Notes under the pieces: model-generated
Database searches by the model: none
What the model was told of the DNA's origin: nothing
What the model saw: the letters and a program-made list of their open reading frames with translations, nothing else
Part shown: piece by piece, positions 26,560 to 35,623 of the stretch
Layout: every line of letters starts with the position of its first letter
How positions within the stretch are numbered: position 1 is the stretch's first letter
Program-made: the position numbers and the translations under genes
Origin: Methanobacteriota archaeon
GTDB taxonomy: Archaea; Thermoplasmatota; Thermoplasmata; UBA10834
Assembly: GCA_020347565.1 (NCBI GenBank)
Contig: CP070732.1
Location: 713,075-777,074, forward strand
Reading direction: 5' to 3'
Length of the DNA stretch: 64,000 bases

Positions 26560-27814
26560 GGTCCCACCGCCTGGACCGCTCCTTGCTCGACTCGGCCTTG
26601 ATGATCGTCCTTATCAGGAACGGAGCGTACAGGGTGGTCGCTATCGAAACGAGCACAATGACAGAATAAGTCTCCGTGCCGATCGTGCCCATGTTGAGGC
26701 CTATCATCGCCACGACGATGCCCACCTCGCCCCGCGGCACCATGCCGGCGCCGACTATCAGCGCCGTCTTCTCGCCCCTGGTCGCCGCGCCTGCGGCGCA
26801 GCCGACGAGCTTGCTGAGTATCGCGACAACCGTTAGCGCGATCGCCAACGGGGCGACGCTGGCGAAGTCGGAGAAGTCCACCCTGGCGCCCATGACCACG
26901 AAGAAGAACGGCACCAGCAGCACGTTCAGAGGCTCGAACCTGTGCTCGAGCTCGTAAGTCTCCTTGCTGTCGGAGAATATCAGGCCGGCGAAGAAGGCGC
27001 CGATGATGGCTGCCAAGCCCACGTACGACGCCATCGCGGAGAGGCCGAATATGACTATCAGTATTATGACGAACGGCGCCTCCTTCTGTGCGAGCTTGTC
27101 CAGCCAGTTGTCCCTCTTGAAGGCGTGCGTCTTGTAGTGGATCGTCCAGCTCCCGTCCACGGTGCGGTCGTGGCGTATCTCGCGCTTGCCGGAGGCGTAC
27201 CTCACCATCCGGGTGCCCAGTATCGTGACGATCGCCACGAAGCACGCCGCCTCCGCGATGACGATGACCACGTCGAGGCTTGTCAGGCTCGCGCCCGCAG
27301 CCGTTCCGCTGACCAGCGTGAGGACTATCATAGCGAGTATGTCGTCCACCACCGCCGCTCCGAGTATTATCTTCGCCTCGGTTGTGGCGATCATGCCCAT
27401 GTCCTGCAGCACCCTCGCGGTGATGCCCACACTCGTCGCGACGAGGGCCGCGGCGATGAACATCGATTCAACGGAAGTGAAGTGCAGCAGCACCGAGACG
27501 TAGTAGCCCGTCACGAAGGGTGCGACGACGCCGAGCACCGCGACGGACGTGGCTATGAGTCCGACCCTCTTCAGCTCCGAGAGCTTCGTCTCCATGCCGA
27601 CGGAGAAGAGCAGGAACGTCGCGCCTAGCTGCGCGAGGACATCGAAGAAGGCGTGCTCCTCGGTGATGAGGTGAAGTATGGAGGGCCCGAGTATCACGCC
27701 GGCGATCAGCTCTCCAGTGACCGCGGGGAGCTTCAGCCGCTCCATGATCTCGCCGCCGACCTTGGCTGCGAAGAACGCGACGAATATCAGGAGCAACGTC
27801 TCTTCAGTGCCCAA
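26534..27814 (-). CDS. CPA2-type Na+ (or K+)/H+ antiporter
   Basis: About 426 residues with 11-13 membrane spans. It opens with KLPAVTGELIAGVILGPSIL, has the unwound-helix motif VDDILAMIVL and a conserved GLAAIIGAFFAGLIF, all typical of KefB/NhaS-like exchangers. It exchanges a monovalent cation for protons and helps pH or salt balance. No ATG lies at a sensible place; I chose the TTG at 27814, about 35 bases after a TATA-like TTAAATATC. Upstream in-frame ATGs would run into the divergent gene's promoter. A related antiporter lies at 29476-30708. Confidence 0.82.
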   Translation of the reverse strand: MGTEETLLLIFVAFFAAKVGGEIMERLKLPAVTGELIAGVILGPSILHLITEEHAFFDVLAQLGATFLLFSVGMETKLSELKRVGLIATSVAVLGVVAPFVTGYYVSVLLHFTSVESMFIAAALVATSVGITARVLQDMGMIATTEAKIILGAAVVDDILAMIVLTLVSGTAAGASLTSLDVVIVIAEAACFVAIVTILGTRMVRYASGKREIRHDRTVDGSWTIHYKTHAFKRDNWLDKLAQKEAPFVIILIVIFGLSAMASYVGLAAIIGAFFAGLIFSDSKETYELEHRFEPLNVLLVPFFFVVMGARVDFSDFASVAPLAIALTVVAILSKLVGCAAGAATRGEKTALIVGAGMVPRGEVGIVVAMIGLNMGTIGTETYSVIVLVSIATTLYAPFLIRTIIKAESSKERSRRWDLNLRRSRT

Positions 27815-28025
27815 TGCATCCCATCCGACGAGTTGAATGCAATAGTCGATATTTAACCTTGAGTCAGGGCACAGGGCCAGCGGCGCGGGGGCCCGCAGGC
27901 TGCATGTAGCTGCAACTGCCATCTCCACCTTCCGGGCCTCTCGAGCGAATGGGATGGCGCTTAACGAAGGGCGCGGACGCGCCGCGACAGGTATGGCGTC
28001 GAGCGGACGCTGGAGGCGAGACGAT

Positions 28026-29423
28026 ATGGGACAGATCTCGTTCTCCATGATCGCCACTGTCCTTCTGCTCTCGACCGTCGCCGCTGGCGTATACCTGGCG
28101 AAGAGGGAGGTCGACCGGTTCGAAGCCGAGCGCAGGGAGAGGCTCATGGCGGAGATGGCCGCCTCTGTCGACGAGGTGGTGCTCGAAGTGACTCTCGCCG
28201 CGACGGCGCGTGCGCATGCCGTCGTCTCCGGCTGGGACGCGTATCCCGTAAACCATTCGGCCTTATCCGAGGAGTTCTCCCGTTCCATGCTGGAGTACCT
28301 GGCCTCGGGGTTCCCAAGGGACCAGAGCGGGTTCACCATGCGCGTCGGCAACTGGACAGGCGGGCTGTTCTTCTCGGAGATGAAGACCGTCGACCTCGTC
28401 TCCTCGGACGATACGGCCAGGGAGGAACTTGTGATGGACGGCTCCGCCGCCGTAATCGAAGGGGTTCCAGCCGGATGCGACGAGGTCGTCGGCGAGCGGA
28501 CCGCGTGTCCGTACTACGTCGCCACGGGAAGCCTCACGGTCAACGTCAGCAGCGGCACGACGGCGTTCGAGAGGGATGCGTCGTTCGAGCGGCCCGTCGT
28601 GTCCGCGCTGCCGTTCCTCGAATCGAAGGTGAGGGCCTTCGAGTCCGCCTCGTTCGGCGAGATGTCGGACCTCGGAAAGCTCGTGGAGTACATGCTGACG
28701 ACGCTGGCCCAGCTGAGGGTGCTTGAGGGCTACGGCACTCCCGTCTATTCGGGCGGCCTCGCGACGGCGGACTTCATCGCGAAGGCGCTCTTCGAGGCCT
28801 TGAGGGAGGCGCTCGAGGAGACCAGGACAGCGGAGGTCACGGCGTCGCTGGAGTTCCTTCAGACGCTGGGGCGCAGGGTGCTGGACAACTTCATAGACAA
28901 CCTACTCGACATCATCAAGGAGGTCGTGCACGAGGTGGTGTTCTACCTGGAGGCGACGCTCAGCGACGCGACGGGCGCCGCCGGCGCGGGCCTGCGGCTC
29001 TCCTTCATCGTCGGGGGCGAAGCGGTCTCCGAGCTGCTCAAGTGGCTCATCAAGAGCCTCGCGACGTACATCGTCAACCTTGGGAGGGCTGGCAACCCAG
29101 TGGAGTACCCGCCATCGCCTGAGGCGTTCTTCGCCGACCTGCACATACGCTTCGAGGTGCTCTTCTTCGTCGGCATGCCGAGGCTCCTGAGCGCGCTCGG
29201 AGGCCGTGTCGACCAGAGTCTGAGGGTCACGGCCCTCGTCGCCATATCGCCCAACATGCCGGCGATAGGGAGGCTCGTCGGGAGGGACTGGGGCCGATGG
29301 GAGGTGGACTTCGGCCTGTGCCTCGAAGGCATCCCGCGCGAGGTCGTGGGGAGCCTCTTCGTCGGGGCATCGGGAGAGCGAGTAGACGTCTGGCTTGTCC
29401 GTGCGAGGGCGTACGGAGCGTGA
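28026..29423 (+). CDS. Membrane-anchored protein of unknown function
   Basis: 465 residues. After a short MGQIS start there is one N-terminal membrane span (about 5-24), then a long charged stretch, and most of the protein is probably outside. Hydrophobic segments near 330-360 may be further spans. The N-terminus (GQISFSMIATVLLLSTV) recalls archaeal pilin-like or DUF7286-type surface proteins, but I cannot prove a family. GGAGG lies nine bases before the ATG at 28026, which decides the start over the ATG at 27954. It lies between two antiporter genes and is 52 bases before the second, so the pair may be co-transcribed. Confidence 0.6.
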   Translation: MGQISFSMIATVLLLSTVAAGVYLAKREVDRFEAERRERLMAEMAASVDEVVLEVTLAATARAHAVVSGWDAYPVNHSALSEEFSRSMLEYLASGFPRDQSGFTMRVGNWTGGLFFSEMKTVDLVSSDDTAREELVMDGSAAVIEGVPAGCDEVVGERTACPYYVATGSLTVNVSSGTTAFERDASFERPVVSALPFLESKVRAFESASFGEMSDLGKLVEYMLTTLAQLRVLEGYGTPVYSGGLATADFIAKALFEALREALEETRTAEVTASLEFLQTLGRRVLDNFIDNLLDIIKEVVHEVVFYLEATLSDATGAAGAGLRLSFIVGGEAVSELLKWLIKSLATYIVNLGRAGNPVEYPPSPEAFFADLHIRFEVLFFVGMPRLLSALGGRVDQSLRVTALVAISPNMPAIGRLVGRDWGRWEVDFGLCLEGIPREVVGSLFVGASGERVDVWLVRARAYGA

Positions 29424-29475
29424 CCGCCGTTCGAAACAAATAAATGCGCTATCGCCATGCGATAGAGGAGATGCT

Positions 29476-30708
29476 ATGGACGCCATCACCGAGTCGCTCC
29501 TGGACAGCCTCAACGCGTTGCTCGAGTCAGTATGGTTCGAGCTGACGTTCCTGCTGGTGGTGGCGCTGTTCGCAGGATTCCTGTTCGCCAGGTTCGGTCA
29601 GCCGAAGGTCATAGGATACATACTGATAGGGGTGATCATAGGACCGAGCGTCCTCAGCATAATCCGGCCCTTCGACGGCAACATATCCGGCCTGCCGGAG
29701 AGCATCATGATGTTGGCGGAGCTGGGAGCGCTCGTGCTGCTCTTCATGGTCGGATTGGAGTGCGACCTCAAGAAGATATACACGAGGAAGTCCGTGAGCA
29801 TCGCCATCGGAGGCGTCATCGTGCCCTGGGTCGGCGGCTTCCTGATCGCCTACTTGTGGGACTACGACGTCGAGGCGGTGTTCATAGGGGCCACCCTCGT
29901 CGCGACCAGCGTCGCTGTCACCGCGAGCGTCATCTCCGACCTCGGGCTCATAGGCGGGCACATATCGAACGCCATCGTCGGTGCCGCCGTCGTGGACGAC
30001 ATCCTCGGCATGATCGTCCTGTCGATATCCAAAGGCATGGCGTCCGGAGGCGTGGACGCCATCGGCCTCGCCGGCCTCGTCATCGGCGCCGTCGTGTTCG
30101 TCGTGGTGGGCGCGTGGATAGGCACGCGCTTCCTCGTCAAGCTGGTGTTCAACGTCCAGATATCGGGCTACAAGCGGAAGCTGCCGCTGAGCGGCTTCAC
30201 CCTCGCCCTCGCCATAGCCTTCCTGTACGCTTTCGTGGGGGAGCTGATAGGCATCTCAGGTATCGTCGGCGCGTTCGTCGCCGGTACGGTCTTCGCGGGC
30301 TCGGCCCTCAGGGACGGCATAAGGAAGGGCACGCAGTACCTGGACGCACTGTTCGTCCCCCTCTTCTTCGTCTCCCTCGGAACCGTGGTGAACCTCGGCG
30401 AGATATGGAACACCATCGTCTTCGGAATCAGCCTCACGGTTATCGCCATCGCGACGAAGGTCGTGGGCTGCGGCGTGCCGGCCTACCTCAGCGGCATGAA
30501 CAAGATGGACTCCTTGGCAGTCGGCTTCGGCATGACACCCAGGCTGGAGGTGGCGCTGGTCATCGCGTACTACGGCCTTTCTACGGGGATAATCGGGGTC
30601 GAGCTATACTCCGTCGTCGTGTTTATGGGACTCGTGACAGCGATCGTCTCCGCGCCCGTGCTCAAGGACTTGCTGAGACGCGGCGGCCACGACCTCTCAG
30701 GTATATGA
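29476..30708 (+). CDS. CPA2-type cation/H+ antiporter, second copy
   Basis: About 410 residues with 11-12 membrane spans. The motifs GQPKVIGYILIGVIIGPSVL, VATSVAVTASVISDLGL and VVDDILGMIVLS match the same family as the neighbour at 26534-27814. The ATG at 29476 follows GAGGAG by five bases. No cytoplasmic TrkA-N domain is seen. The two related exchangers on either side of one surface protein suggest a local duplication in a membrane-homeostasis cluster. Confidence 0.85.
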   Translation: MDAITESLLDSLNALLESVWFELTFLLVVALFAGFLFARFGQPKVIGYILIGVIIGPSVLSIIRPFDGNISGLPESIMMLAELGALVLLFMVGLECDLKKIYTRKSVSIAIGGVIVPWVGGFLIAYLWDYDVEAVFIGATLVATSVAVTASVISDLGLIGGHISNAIVGAAVVDDILGMIVLSISKGMASGGVDAIGLAGLVIGAVVFVVVGAWIGTRFLVKLVFNVQISGYKRKLPLSGFTLALAIAFLYAFVGELIGISGIVGAFVAGTVFAGSALRDGIRKGTQYLDALFVPLFFVSLGTVVNLGEIWNTIVFGISLTVIAIATKVVGCGVPAYLSGMNKMDSLAVGFGMTPRLEVALVIAYYGLSTGIIGVELYSVVVFMGLVTAIVSAPVLKDLLRRGGHDLSGI

Positions 30709-30739
30709 CGTGAAAAGCATCTGCTGGGGCCGTCGTGCC

Positions 30740-30937
30740 CTACGTCTCGACATGGGCCAACTCGTGCGAGCGCCCCTTGTCGTTCATCTCCGCACCGCTC
30801 TCCGCGGCTTCCGGCCCCCTCATGCCGAGCGCCAATAGGAACGCCCGGCCGAATGCGATGGCTGAATCGGTGTTCCCGGTCTCCAACTCCCTGAGGAAGG
30901 CCTTTCCGACGAGCAGCGCGAATTCCCTGTTAGCCAC
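30740..30937 (-). CDS. Small hypothetical protein
   Basis: 65 residues starting at the GTG at 30937, which follows AAGGAG by nine bases; the TTG at 30946 touches that site. A TATA-like TTTTAATA lies upstream near 30990. The protein is Ala/Glu-rich and mostly helical (REFALLVGKAFLRELETG). I do not recognise a family. Promoter, ribosome binding site and coding look support it. Confidence 0.5.
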   Translation of the reverse strand: MANREFALLVGKAFLRELETGNTDSAIAFGRAFLLALGMRGPEAAESGAEMNDKGRSHELAHVET

Positions 30938-31087
30938 GTTGTCCAACTCCTTTCCGTCGGCTCCTGGTTATTCTATTCGAGCGCGCCCGTATTAAAAGGG
31001 GCAGAGGTGGCAATCAAGGCTGATTCTCAAATACGATAAATCACGGCCAATAAGCGCCGCTTTGGAGAACTCCGAACGAATCCGGTC

Positions 31088-32350
31088 TCATCGTATCGCG
31101 TCCTGTCCGCCCATGTACGGCCTCAACGCCTCCGGGAGCGTCACGGAGCCGTCGGCGTTCTGATAGTGCTCGATGAGGGCGGCGAAGGTCCGCGCCAGGG
31201 CTATGCCCGAGCCGTTCAGGGTGTGTACGAACTCGCTCTTGAGGTGCGGCTCTCTCCTGAACTTGATCATGGCCCGCCGGGACTGGAAGCTCTTGAAGTC
31301 GCTGCATGAGGACACCTCCAGCCACTGCCCCATACCTGGAGAGTAGGCCTCGATGTCGTAGGTCTTCGACGAGGCGAAGCCCAGGTCGCCGGTGCAGAGT
31401 AGCATAACCCTGTAGGGCAGCTCGAGACCGGTGAGCACCGCCTCGGCGTCCGCGAGGAGCATGTCCAGCTCCTTCTGGGATTCCTCCGGCAGCGTGAACT
31501 TCACGAGCTCGACCTTGTTGAACTGGTGGACCCTGGCGATGCCCTTGGTCTCTATGTGCTTGCCGGCCTCGCGCCTGAACGAGGGCAGATACGCCGTGAA
31601 GCGGATCGGCAGCTTCGAACCGTCCAGTATCTCGTCCCTGAACAGGTTCGTGACGGGCACCTCGGCCGTCGGGTTCAGGTACATGTCGTCCCTCTCCATC
31701 CAGTACATGTCATCGTGCATCAGCGGGAGCTGGCCCGTTCCGACGCAGCTCTGCCTGTTGACGACCACCGGCGGAAAGACCTCCTGATATCCTTGGCTGC
31801 GGTGGAGGTCCAGCATGTAGTTGATCAACGCCCTCTCGAGCCGCGCGCCGTCGCCCTTGAGCACGTAGAACCCCGTGCCCGCCACCTTCGCGCCGCGCTC
31901 GAAGTCTATGATGTCCAGGCGCTCGCCGAGTTCCCAGTGCGGAAGTGGCTTGAAGTCGGGCTTCCGAGGCTCGCCGAACGAGCGCACGAGGGCGTTGTCC
32001 GCGGCGTCTCTGCCTGCCGGCACGCTCGCGTCCGGCAGGTTCGGCAGCTTCAGGAGGGAATCGGCCCTGGCCGCGTCGAGCCGGCGCAGCTCGTCGTCGA
32101 TCTCCTTGATGCGCGAGGATATGGCTTTCATCTCCTCGATCTTCTTCGCCTTGGCGTCCTCTGCGAGGCCCGGGACCTCCGTCGCCACCTCGTTCCTCTG
32201 CTTTCTGAGGCCGTTCGCCTCGTCCGTGAGCGTCCTCCACCTCCCGTCCGCCTCGAGGAACCGCTCGAGGGGCGCGGGGTCGTGGTTCCTGCCGGATAGC
32301 GACTTCCGGACCAGGTCGACGTCCTCGCGGATCAACTTCGCATCAAGCAT
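31088..32350 (-). CDS. serS: Seryl-tRNA synthetase
   Basis: About 420 residues, the common class II SerRS and not the rare methanogen type. The N-terminal coiled coil that grips tRNA-Ser spans about 30-105. Motif 2 is FRREAGKHIETKGIARVHQF, and class II motif 3 lies near the end (NGSGIALARTFAALIEHYQ). It charges tRNA-Ser. It is the last gene of a - strand run with the YhbY-like gene and rnp4, 36 bases after the former. The ATG at 32350 fits the family start. Confidence 0.95.
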   Translation of the reverse strand: MLDAKLIREDVDLVRKSLSGRNHDPAPLERFLEADGRWRTLTDEANGLRKQRNEVATEVPGLAEDAKAKKIEEMKAISSRIKEIDDELRRLDAARADSLLKLPNLPDASVPAGRDAADNALVRSFGEPRKPDFKPLPHWELGERLDIIDFERGAKVAGTGFYVLKGDGARLERALINYMLDLHRSQGYQEVFPPVVVNRQSCVGTGQLPLMHDDMYWMERDDMYLNPTAEVPVTNLFRDEILDGSKLPIRFTAYLPSFRREAGKHIETKGIARVHQFNKVELVKFTLPEESQKELDMLLADAEAVLTGLELPYRVMLLCTGDLGFASSKTYDIEAYSPGMGQWLEVSSCSDFKSFQSRRAMIKFRREPHLKSEFVHTLNGSGIALARTFAALIEHYQNADGSVTLPEALRPYMGGQDAIR

Positions 32351-32386
32351 TATCACATCCCCGTTTTTCCATGAACGCAGTGGATC

Positions 32387-32677
32387 TCATTCCTCATCGC
32401 AGCCTTTTATGCTACTTCTCTCCCGGCAGAGGACGGCCGTCCTGCCCCTCACCTCGACCAGCCGGGCCGACGCCCTCTCGGCGAGGCCGCGCGCCAGAGC
32501 CTTCCTGTCTCCGGACGGTGTTTCGGGAAGCCGCACCTTGACGACCTCCCGCGCTTTCAGCTGTCTCGTGACCTCGGAGACAACCTCTTCCGTCACGCCG
32601 TCCCTTCCCACGAGCACGGTGGGTCTCAGAGACTGGGCCTCCGCCCTCAGCTCCCTGTCGCCACGACGCTCAGTCAT
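32387..32677 (-). CDS. YhbY/CRM-domain RNA-binding protein
   Basis: 96 residues covering one CRM domain. It keeps the conserved SLRPTVLVGRDGVTEEVVSE block and the basic REVVKVRL strand. Bacterial YhbY joins pre-50S particles, so a ribosome assembly role is likely. The ATG at 32677 overlaps the stop of rnp4 (ATGACTGA), which decides the start against the upstream TTG/ATG. The location next to rnp4 is common in archaea. Confidence 0.82.
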   Translation of the reverse strand: MTERRGDRELRAEAQSLRPTVLVGRDGVTEEVVSEVTRQLKAREVVKVRLPETPSGDRKALARGLAERASARLVEVRGRTAVLCRERSSIKGCDEE

Positions 32678-33002
32678 CAGCCTGACCTTCCCGGTCATCC
32701 CCAATGGGGAGTCTCTGGATGTGGCCGCACCGGAGGCACGTGAGCGACAGCCTGCGCTTCCCCGTGCGCACGCGGACGTTCCTCGGCGGCACGAAGAAGG
32801 CGTGACAAGAAGGGCAGTACGTCCTCTTATGCCTCGCGGGCGCCCTGTAGCGTTCGCTCACGCGGAGTGCGAGCGAGACATACCTCCTCGCCCGCTCGTC
32901 CTTTCCCGACCTGGCCTCGATCTCCGCCAGCTCGAACAGGCGGCCGACCTGCTGTTCGGCCAGACCCCTCGCCTGCTTCTTGCTCAAGTACCTCCGGGCC
33001 AT
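32670..33002 (-). CDS. rnp4: RNase P protein component 4 (Rpp21/Rpr2)
   Basis: 110 residues. An N-terminal helical part (RYLSKKQARGLAEQQVGRLF) is followed by the zinc ribbon CPSCHAFF and CLRCGHIQRL, the four Cys that bind zinc. It helps the RNase P RNA cut tRNA precursors. It overlaps the YhbY-like gene by eight bases and leads the rnp4-yhbY-serS run of translation genes. Confidence 0.9.
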   Translation of the reverse strand: MARRYLSKKQARGLAEQQVGRLFELAEIEARSGKDERARRYVSLALRVSERYRAPARHKRTYCPSCHAFFVPPRNVRVRTGKRRLSLTCLRCGHIQRLPIGDDREGQADD

Positions 33003-33097
33003 GCGCCCTTGGAATCATGCCCCGGATATTAAACGGTTCTTGAGGGAAGCCAGCACGTCCCCACGGTCGTGCCCGCGCGCTCGTCCATTCAGTGAGG

Positions 33098-33107
33098 TTT
33101 AAATATA
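33098..33107 (+). promoter_or_regulatory. Strong TATA box of rpl10e
   Basis: TTTAAATATA, preceded by a purine-rich BRE-like GTGAGG. Transcription would start near 33130, leaving about 27 bases before the ATG at 33157. Confidence 0.7.
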
Positions 33108-33156
33108 GATAGCATTATTGCGCAAGCCTGAGGCGCCATTGGCGGAAGGTCGGCTT

Positions 33157-33672
33157 ATGTCTCGCAAGCCCAACAGCATGTACAGGGATGTACGGGGCCC
33201 AGCGTACTGCCGAAGGGAGTACATGGGCGGTGTTCCAGCCAGCAGGATCACCCAGTTCGAGCACGGCACGAAGGCGGAATATCCAGTCCGCATGAGTCTC
33301 CGGGTCGTCGAGCAGTGCCAGATAAGGCACATCGCGCTGGAGTCGGCGAGGATATCAGCGAACAGGTTCCTCACGAAGAAGATAGGCCAGTCGGGATACC
33401 ATCTGAAGATCAAGGTGTACCCGCACCACGTGCTCAGGGAGAACAAGATAGCGACGGGCGCGGGGGCGGACCGTATCTCCGAGGGCATGCGGCACGCGTT
33501 CGGCAAGGCCGTGGGCACAGCGGCGAGAGTGTCCAGGGACCAGGAGGTCATCGCCGTCGAGACCTCGCGGGGCCACTTCGCCACGGCCAAGCAGGCGCTC
33601 AGGAGGGCAGCGGTCAAGCTGCCGTCTCCCTGCTACATCATCGTGGAGAGGGGCAGGGCGCCCGCCAAGTGA
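33157..33672 (+). CDS. rpl10e: Ribosomal protein L10e (uL16)
   Basis: 171 residues. It opens MSRKPNSMYRDVRGPAYCRR, as in archaeal L10e. IRHIALESARISANRF and the RISEGMRHAFGKAVGTAAR block match the family. It sits in the large subunit near the tRNA acceptor arms. A GGAAGG site precedes the ATG, and upstream in-frame starts lie within the leader. It is followed by a 133-base gap and dph2, which modifies elongation factor 2. Confidence 0.96.
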   Translation: MSRKPNSMYRDVRGPAYCRREYMGGVPASRITQFEHGTKAEYPVRMSLRVVEQCQIRHIALESARISANRFLTKKIGQSGYHLKIKVYPHHVLRENKIATGAGADRISEGMRHAFGKAVGTAARVSRDQEVIAVETSRGHFATAKQALRRAAVKLPSPCYIIVERGRAPAK

Positions 33673-33805
33673 GGCGACGTACAACTTTGCTGTACTCCTA
33701 CCAGGTTCCTCACAACGTTTTTTACGAATGTCGTTGGTACCGTAGCGCGGACCAGGGGCTTCCGTGTTGTAGCGGTCCCAGTCCGAATCAAGTGGTTGCA
33801 GAATC

Positions 33806-34801
33806 ATGTTCGATGTTGACCTTTCGAGCGCCGTCGCCGAGATCAAGAGGCTGAAGGCGAGGATAGTAGCCCTGCAGGTGCCCGAAGGGCTGAAGAAGCG
33901 TGCCTACCAGATCGCGGAGGACATCGAGAACAACGCGGGGGCGGAGGTCCTGCTCGTCGCGGAGCCGTGCTTCGGCGCCTGCGACGTGCCCTCGTCGCTC
34001 TTCGAGCTCGTCGACGCCGTCGTGCATGTAGGCCACTCACCCATACCATCGATAAGGTTCTCCAAGCCGGTGATATTCGTCCCAGCGAGGTCGAGGGTAC
34101 CCGTCAACGACCAGCTCAGGAAGGCCGTCGGCCTCCTGACAGAGCCCGTGGGCGTCCTCGCGACATCGCAGCACCTCCAGGAGCTGGATGACGTCATCGA
34201 GGGGCTCGAGAGCATGGGAATGAAGGTCAAGATGGGCGAGGGAGACAGCCGCATATCGCACGTGGGGGAGATTCTCGGATGCAACTACACCGCGGCGACG
34301 GCGGTGGGGGACGAGGTTGGGAGCTACCTGCTCATCGGCAGCGGCACCTTCCACGGTCTGGGCGTCCATCTCGCGACAGGCAAGAAGGTCGTCGTGCTCG
34401 ACCCGCACATCGACGAGCCGAGGGAGATCGAGCAGGCTAAGGACAAGATACTGCGCCAGCGCCACGCCGCGATAGAGAAGGCCGAGAAGGCGCGGTCGTT
34501 CGGTATCATCATCGGGGAGAAGGTCGGCCAGAGGCGCATGAGACGCGCCCGGGAGCTGCGCAAGCTGCTCAGGTGGAAGAAGAAGGACGCAAGCCTCATA
34601 CTCATGGACAAGTTCGACCCGGAGAAGCTCAAGGCGCTGGGGTTCGACGCCTACGTGTCCACCGCATGCCCGAGGATAGCCATAGACGACGTGGCGATGT
34701 ACGACACGCCGCTCCTCACACCGCACGAACTGGAGATCGTCCTGGGTGTGCGCAGGTGGGAGAACTACACATTCGACCAGATGACGGACGACGAGTTCTG
34801 A
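33806..34801 (+). CDS. dph2: 2-(3-amino-3-carboxypropyl)histidine synthase (diphthamide biosynthesis)
   Basis: 331 residues. This enzyme puts the aminocarboxypropyl group of SAM on a histidine of elongation factor 2 by a non-classical radical SAM reaction. The three separated cluster Cys are visible in AEPCFGACD (about 54), ILGCNYT (about 155) and STACPRIAID (about 288). IGSGTFHGLGVHLATGK is also typical. It makes diphthamide, an archaeal/eukaryotic marker. Downstream is an mtxX homolog after 12 bases, so the two are probably co-transcribed. Confidence 0.94.
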   Translation: MFDVDLSSAVAEIKRLKARIVALQVPEGLKKRAYQIAEDIENNAGAEVLLVAEPCFGACDVPSSLFELVDAVVHVGHSPIPSIRFSKPVIFVPARSRVPVNDQLRKAVGLLTEPVGVLATSQHLQELDDVIEGLESMGMKVKMGEGDSRISHVGEILGCNYTAATAVGDEVGSYLLIGSGTFHGLGVHLATGKKVVVLDPHIDEPREIEQAKDKILRQRHAAIEKAEKARSFGIIIGEKVGQRRMRRARELRKLLRWKKKDASLILMDKFDPEKLKALGFDAYVSTACPRIAIDDVAMYDTPLLTPHELEIVLGVRRWENYTFDQMTDDEF

Positions 34802-34813
34802 ACGCCTCCGGGG

Positions 34814-35587
34814 GTGTGGCGCTTGATCGATCTTGAAGGGCTGCTCGAAACCGGCCGCACGGGCCACGTCCGGGTAGGCATCGGCCTCGAACCGCGGAGG
34901 CTGTCGCGAACCTCGGAGGACCTGGAGAAACGCGGCTGCGGCGTCGACCTCGTGGGATACTCGGACGCGCGCACTCTGGTCCGGGCGCTCATGGACGAGG
35001 ACGTGGACGCCGCCGTGAGGGGCACGCTCGGTTCCGGCGGGGCGGTCGAGGCCATGAGAACCCTCTCGGCCACCGGCACGGTGATGAGGACGGCGGTTAT
35101 GTCCGATGCGAACGGCCGCCCCTTCCTGCTGACGCCCGTTGGAATAGACGAGGGGAACTCCCTCGAGCAGCGGCTCGAGCTTGTGAGACGGACGGTTCGG
35201 TACTTCACCCCTGCTGGGTGGCGCATCGAAGTGGGCGTGCTCTCCAAGGGCCGGCCCGAGGACAAGGACAGGGGGAACGACATAGCCAGGAGCCTCGAGG
35301 AGGGCGAGGCGATGAAGCGCGCCCTGACGGCAGAGGGGGTGCCAGCCAGGCACTACTCCATCCTCGTCGAAGAGGCCGTGCGCGAGCGCGACCTCGTCGT
35401 CGCGCCGGACGGCGTGGTCGGGAACCTTATGTTCAGGACCCTGCACTTCCTGGGCGATGGGAAGTCCTACGGAGCACCGATCGTGAACCTGCCGAGGGTC
35501 TTCGTCGACACCTCGAGGGCGAAGGAAGACTATTCCGGCCCCGTGCTCCTCGCCGCTGGACTGGCGCACGCCGGGTGCGGGGCCTGA
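34814..35587 (+). CDS. mtxX: MtxX / methanogenesis marker protein 4 homolog
   Basis: 257 residues. The whole protein fits the phosphotransacetylase-like marker 4 family: FLLTPVGIDEGNSLEQRLEL, then APDGVVGNLMFRTLHFLGDG, GAPIVNLPRVFVDTSR. Its biochemical role is unknown; it was first linked to methyl transfer in methanogens. I see no methanogenesis gene in the window. The start is a GTG twelve bases after dph2. Its presence here either marks descent from methanogens or a general role outside methane formation. Confidence 0.75.
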   Translation: MWRLIDLEGLLETGRTGHVRVGIGLEPRRLSRTSEDLEKRGCGVDLVGYSDARTLVRALMDEDVDAAVRGTLGSGGAVEAMRTLSATGTVMRTAVMSDANGRPFLLTPVGIDEGNSLEQRLELVRRTVRYFTPAGWRIEVGVLSKGRPEDKDRGNDIARSLEEGEAMKRALTAEGVPARHYSILVEEAVRERDLVVAPDGVVGNLMFRTLHFLGDGKSYGAPIVNLPRVFVDTSRAKEDYSGPVLLAAGLAHAGCGA

Positions 35588-35623
35588 AAGCTTTATTATG
35601 TGCGCTCGAGCTACCATGGCTCG

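Noticed and set aside
29532..30713. A 393-codon Arg/His-rich frame inside the second antiporter gene
   Set aside because: Shifted-frame shadow of the antiporter, which has clear membrane spans and motifs.
33673..33805. Possible small RNA or tRNA between rpl10e and dph2
   Set aside because: No tRNA fold and no clear structure found; TTTTTT near 33720 fits termination after rpl10e or promoter DNA of dph2.
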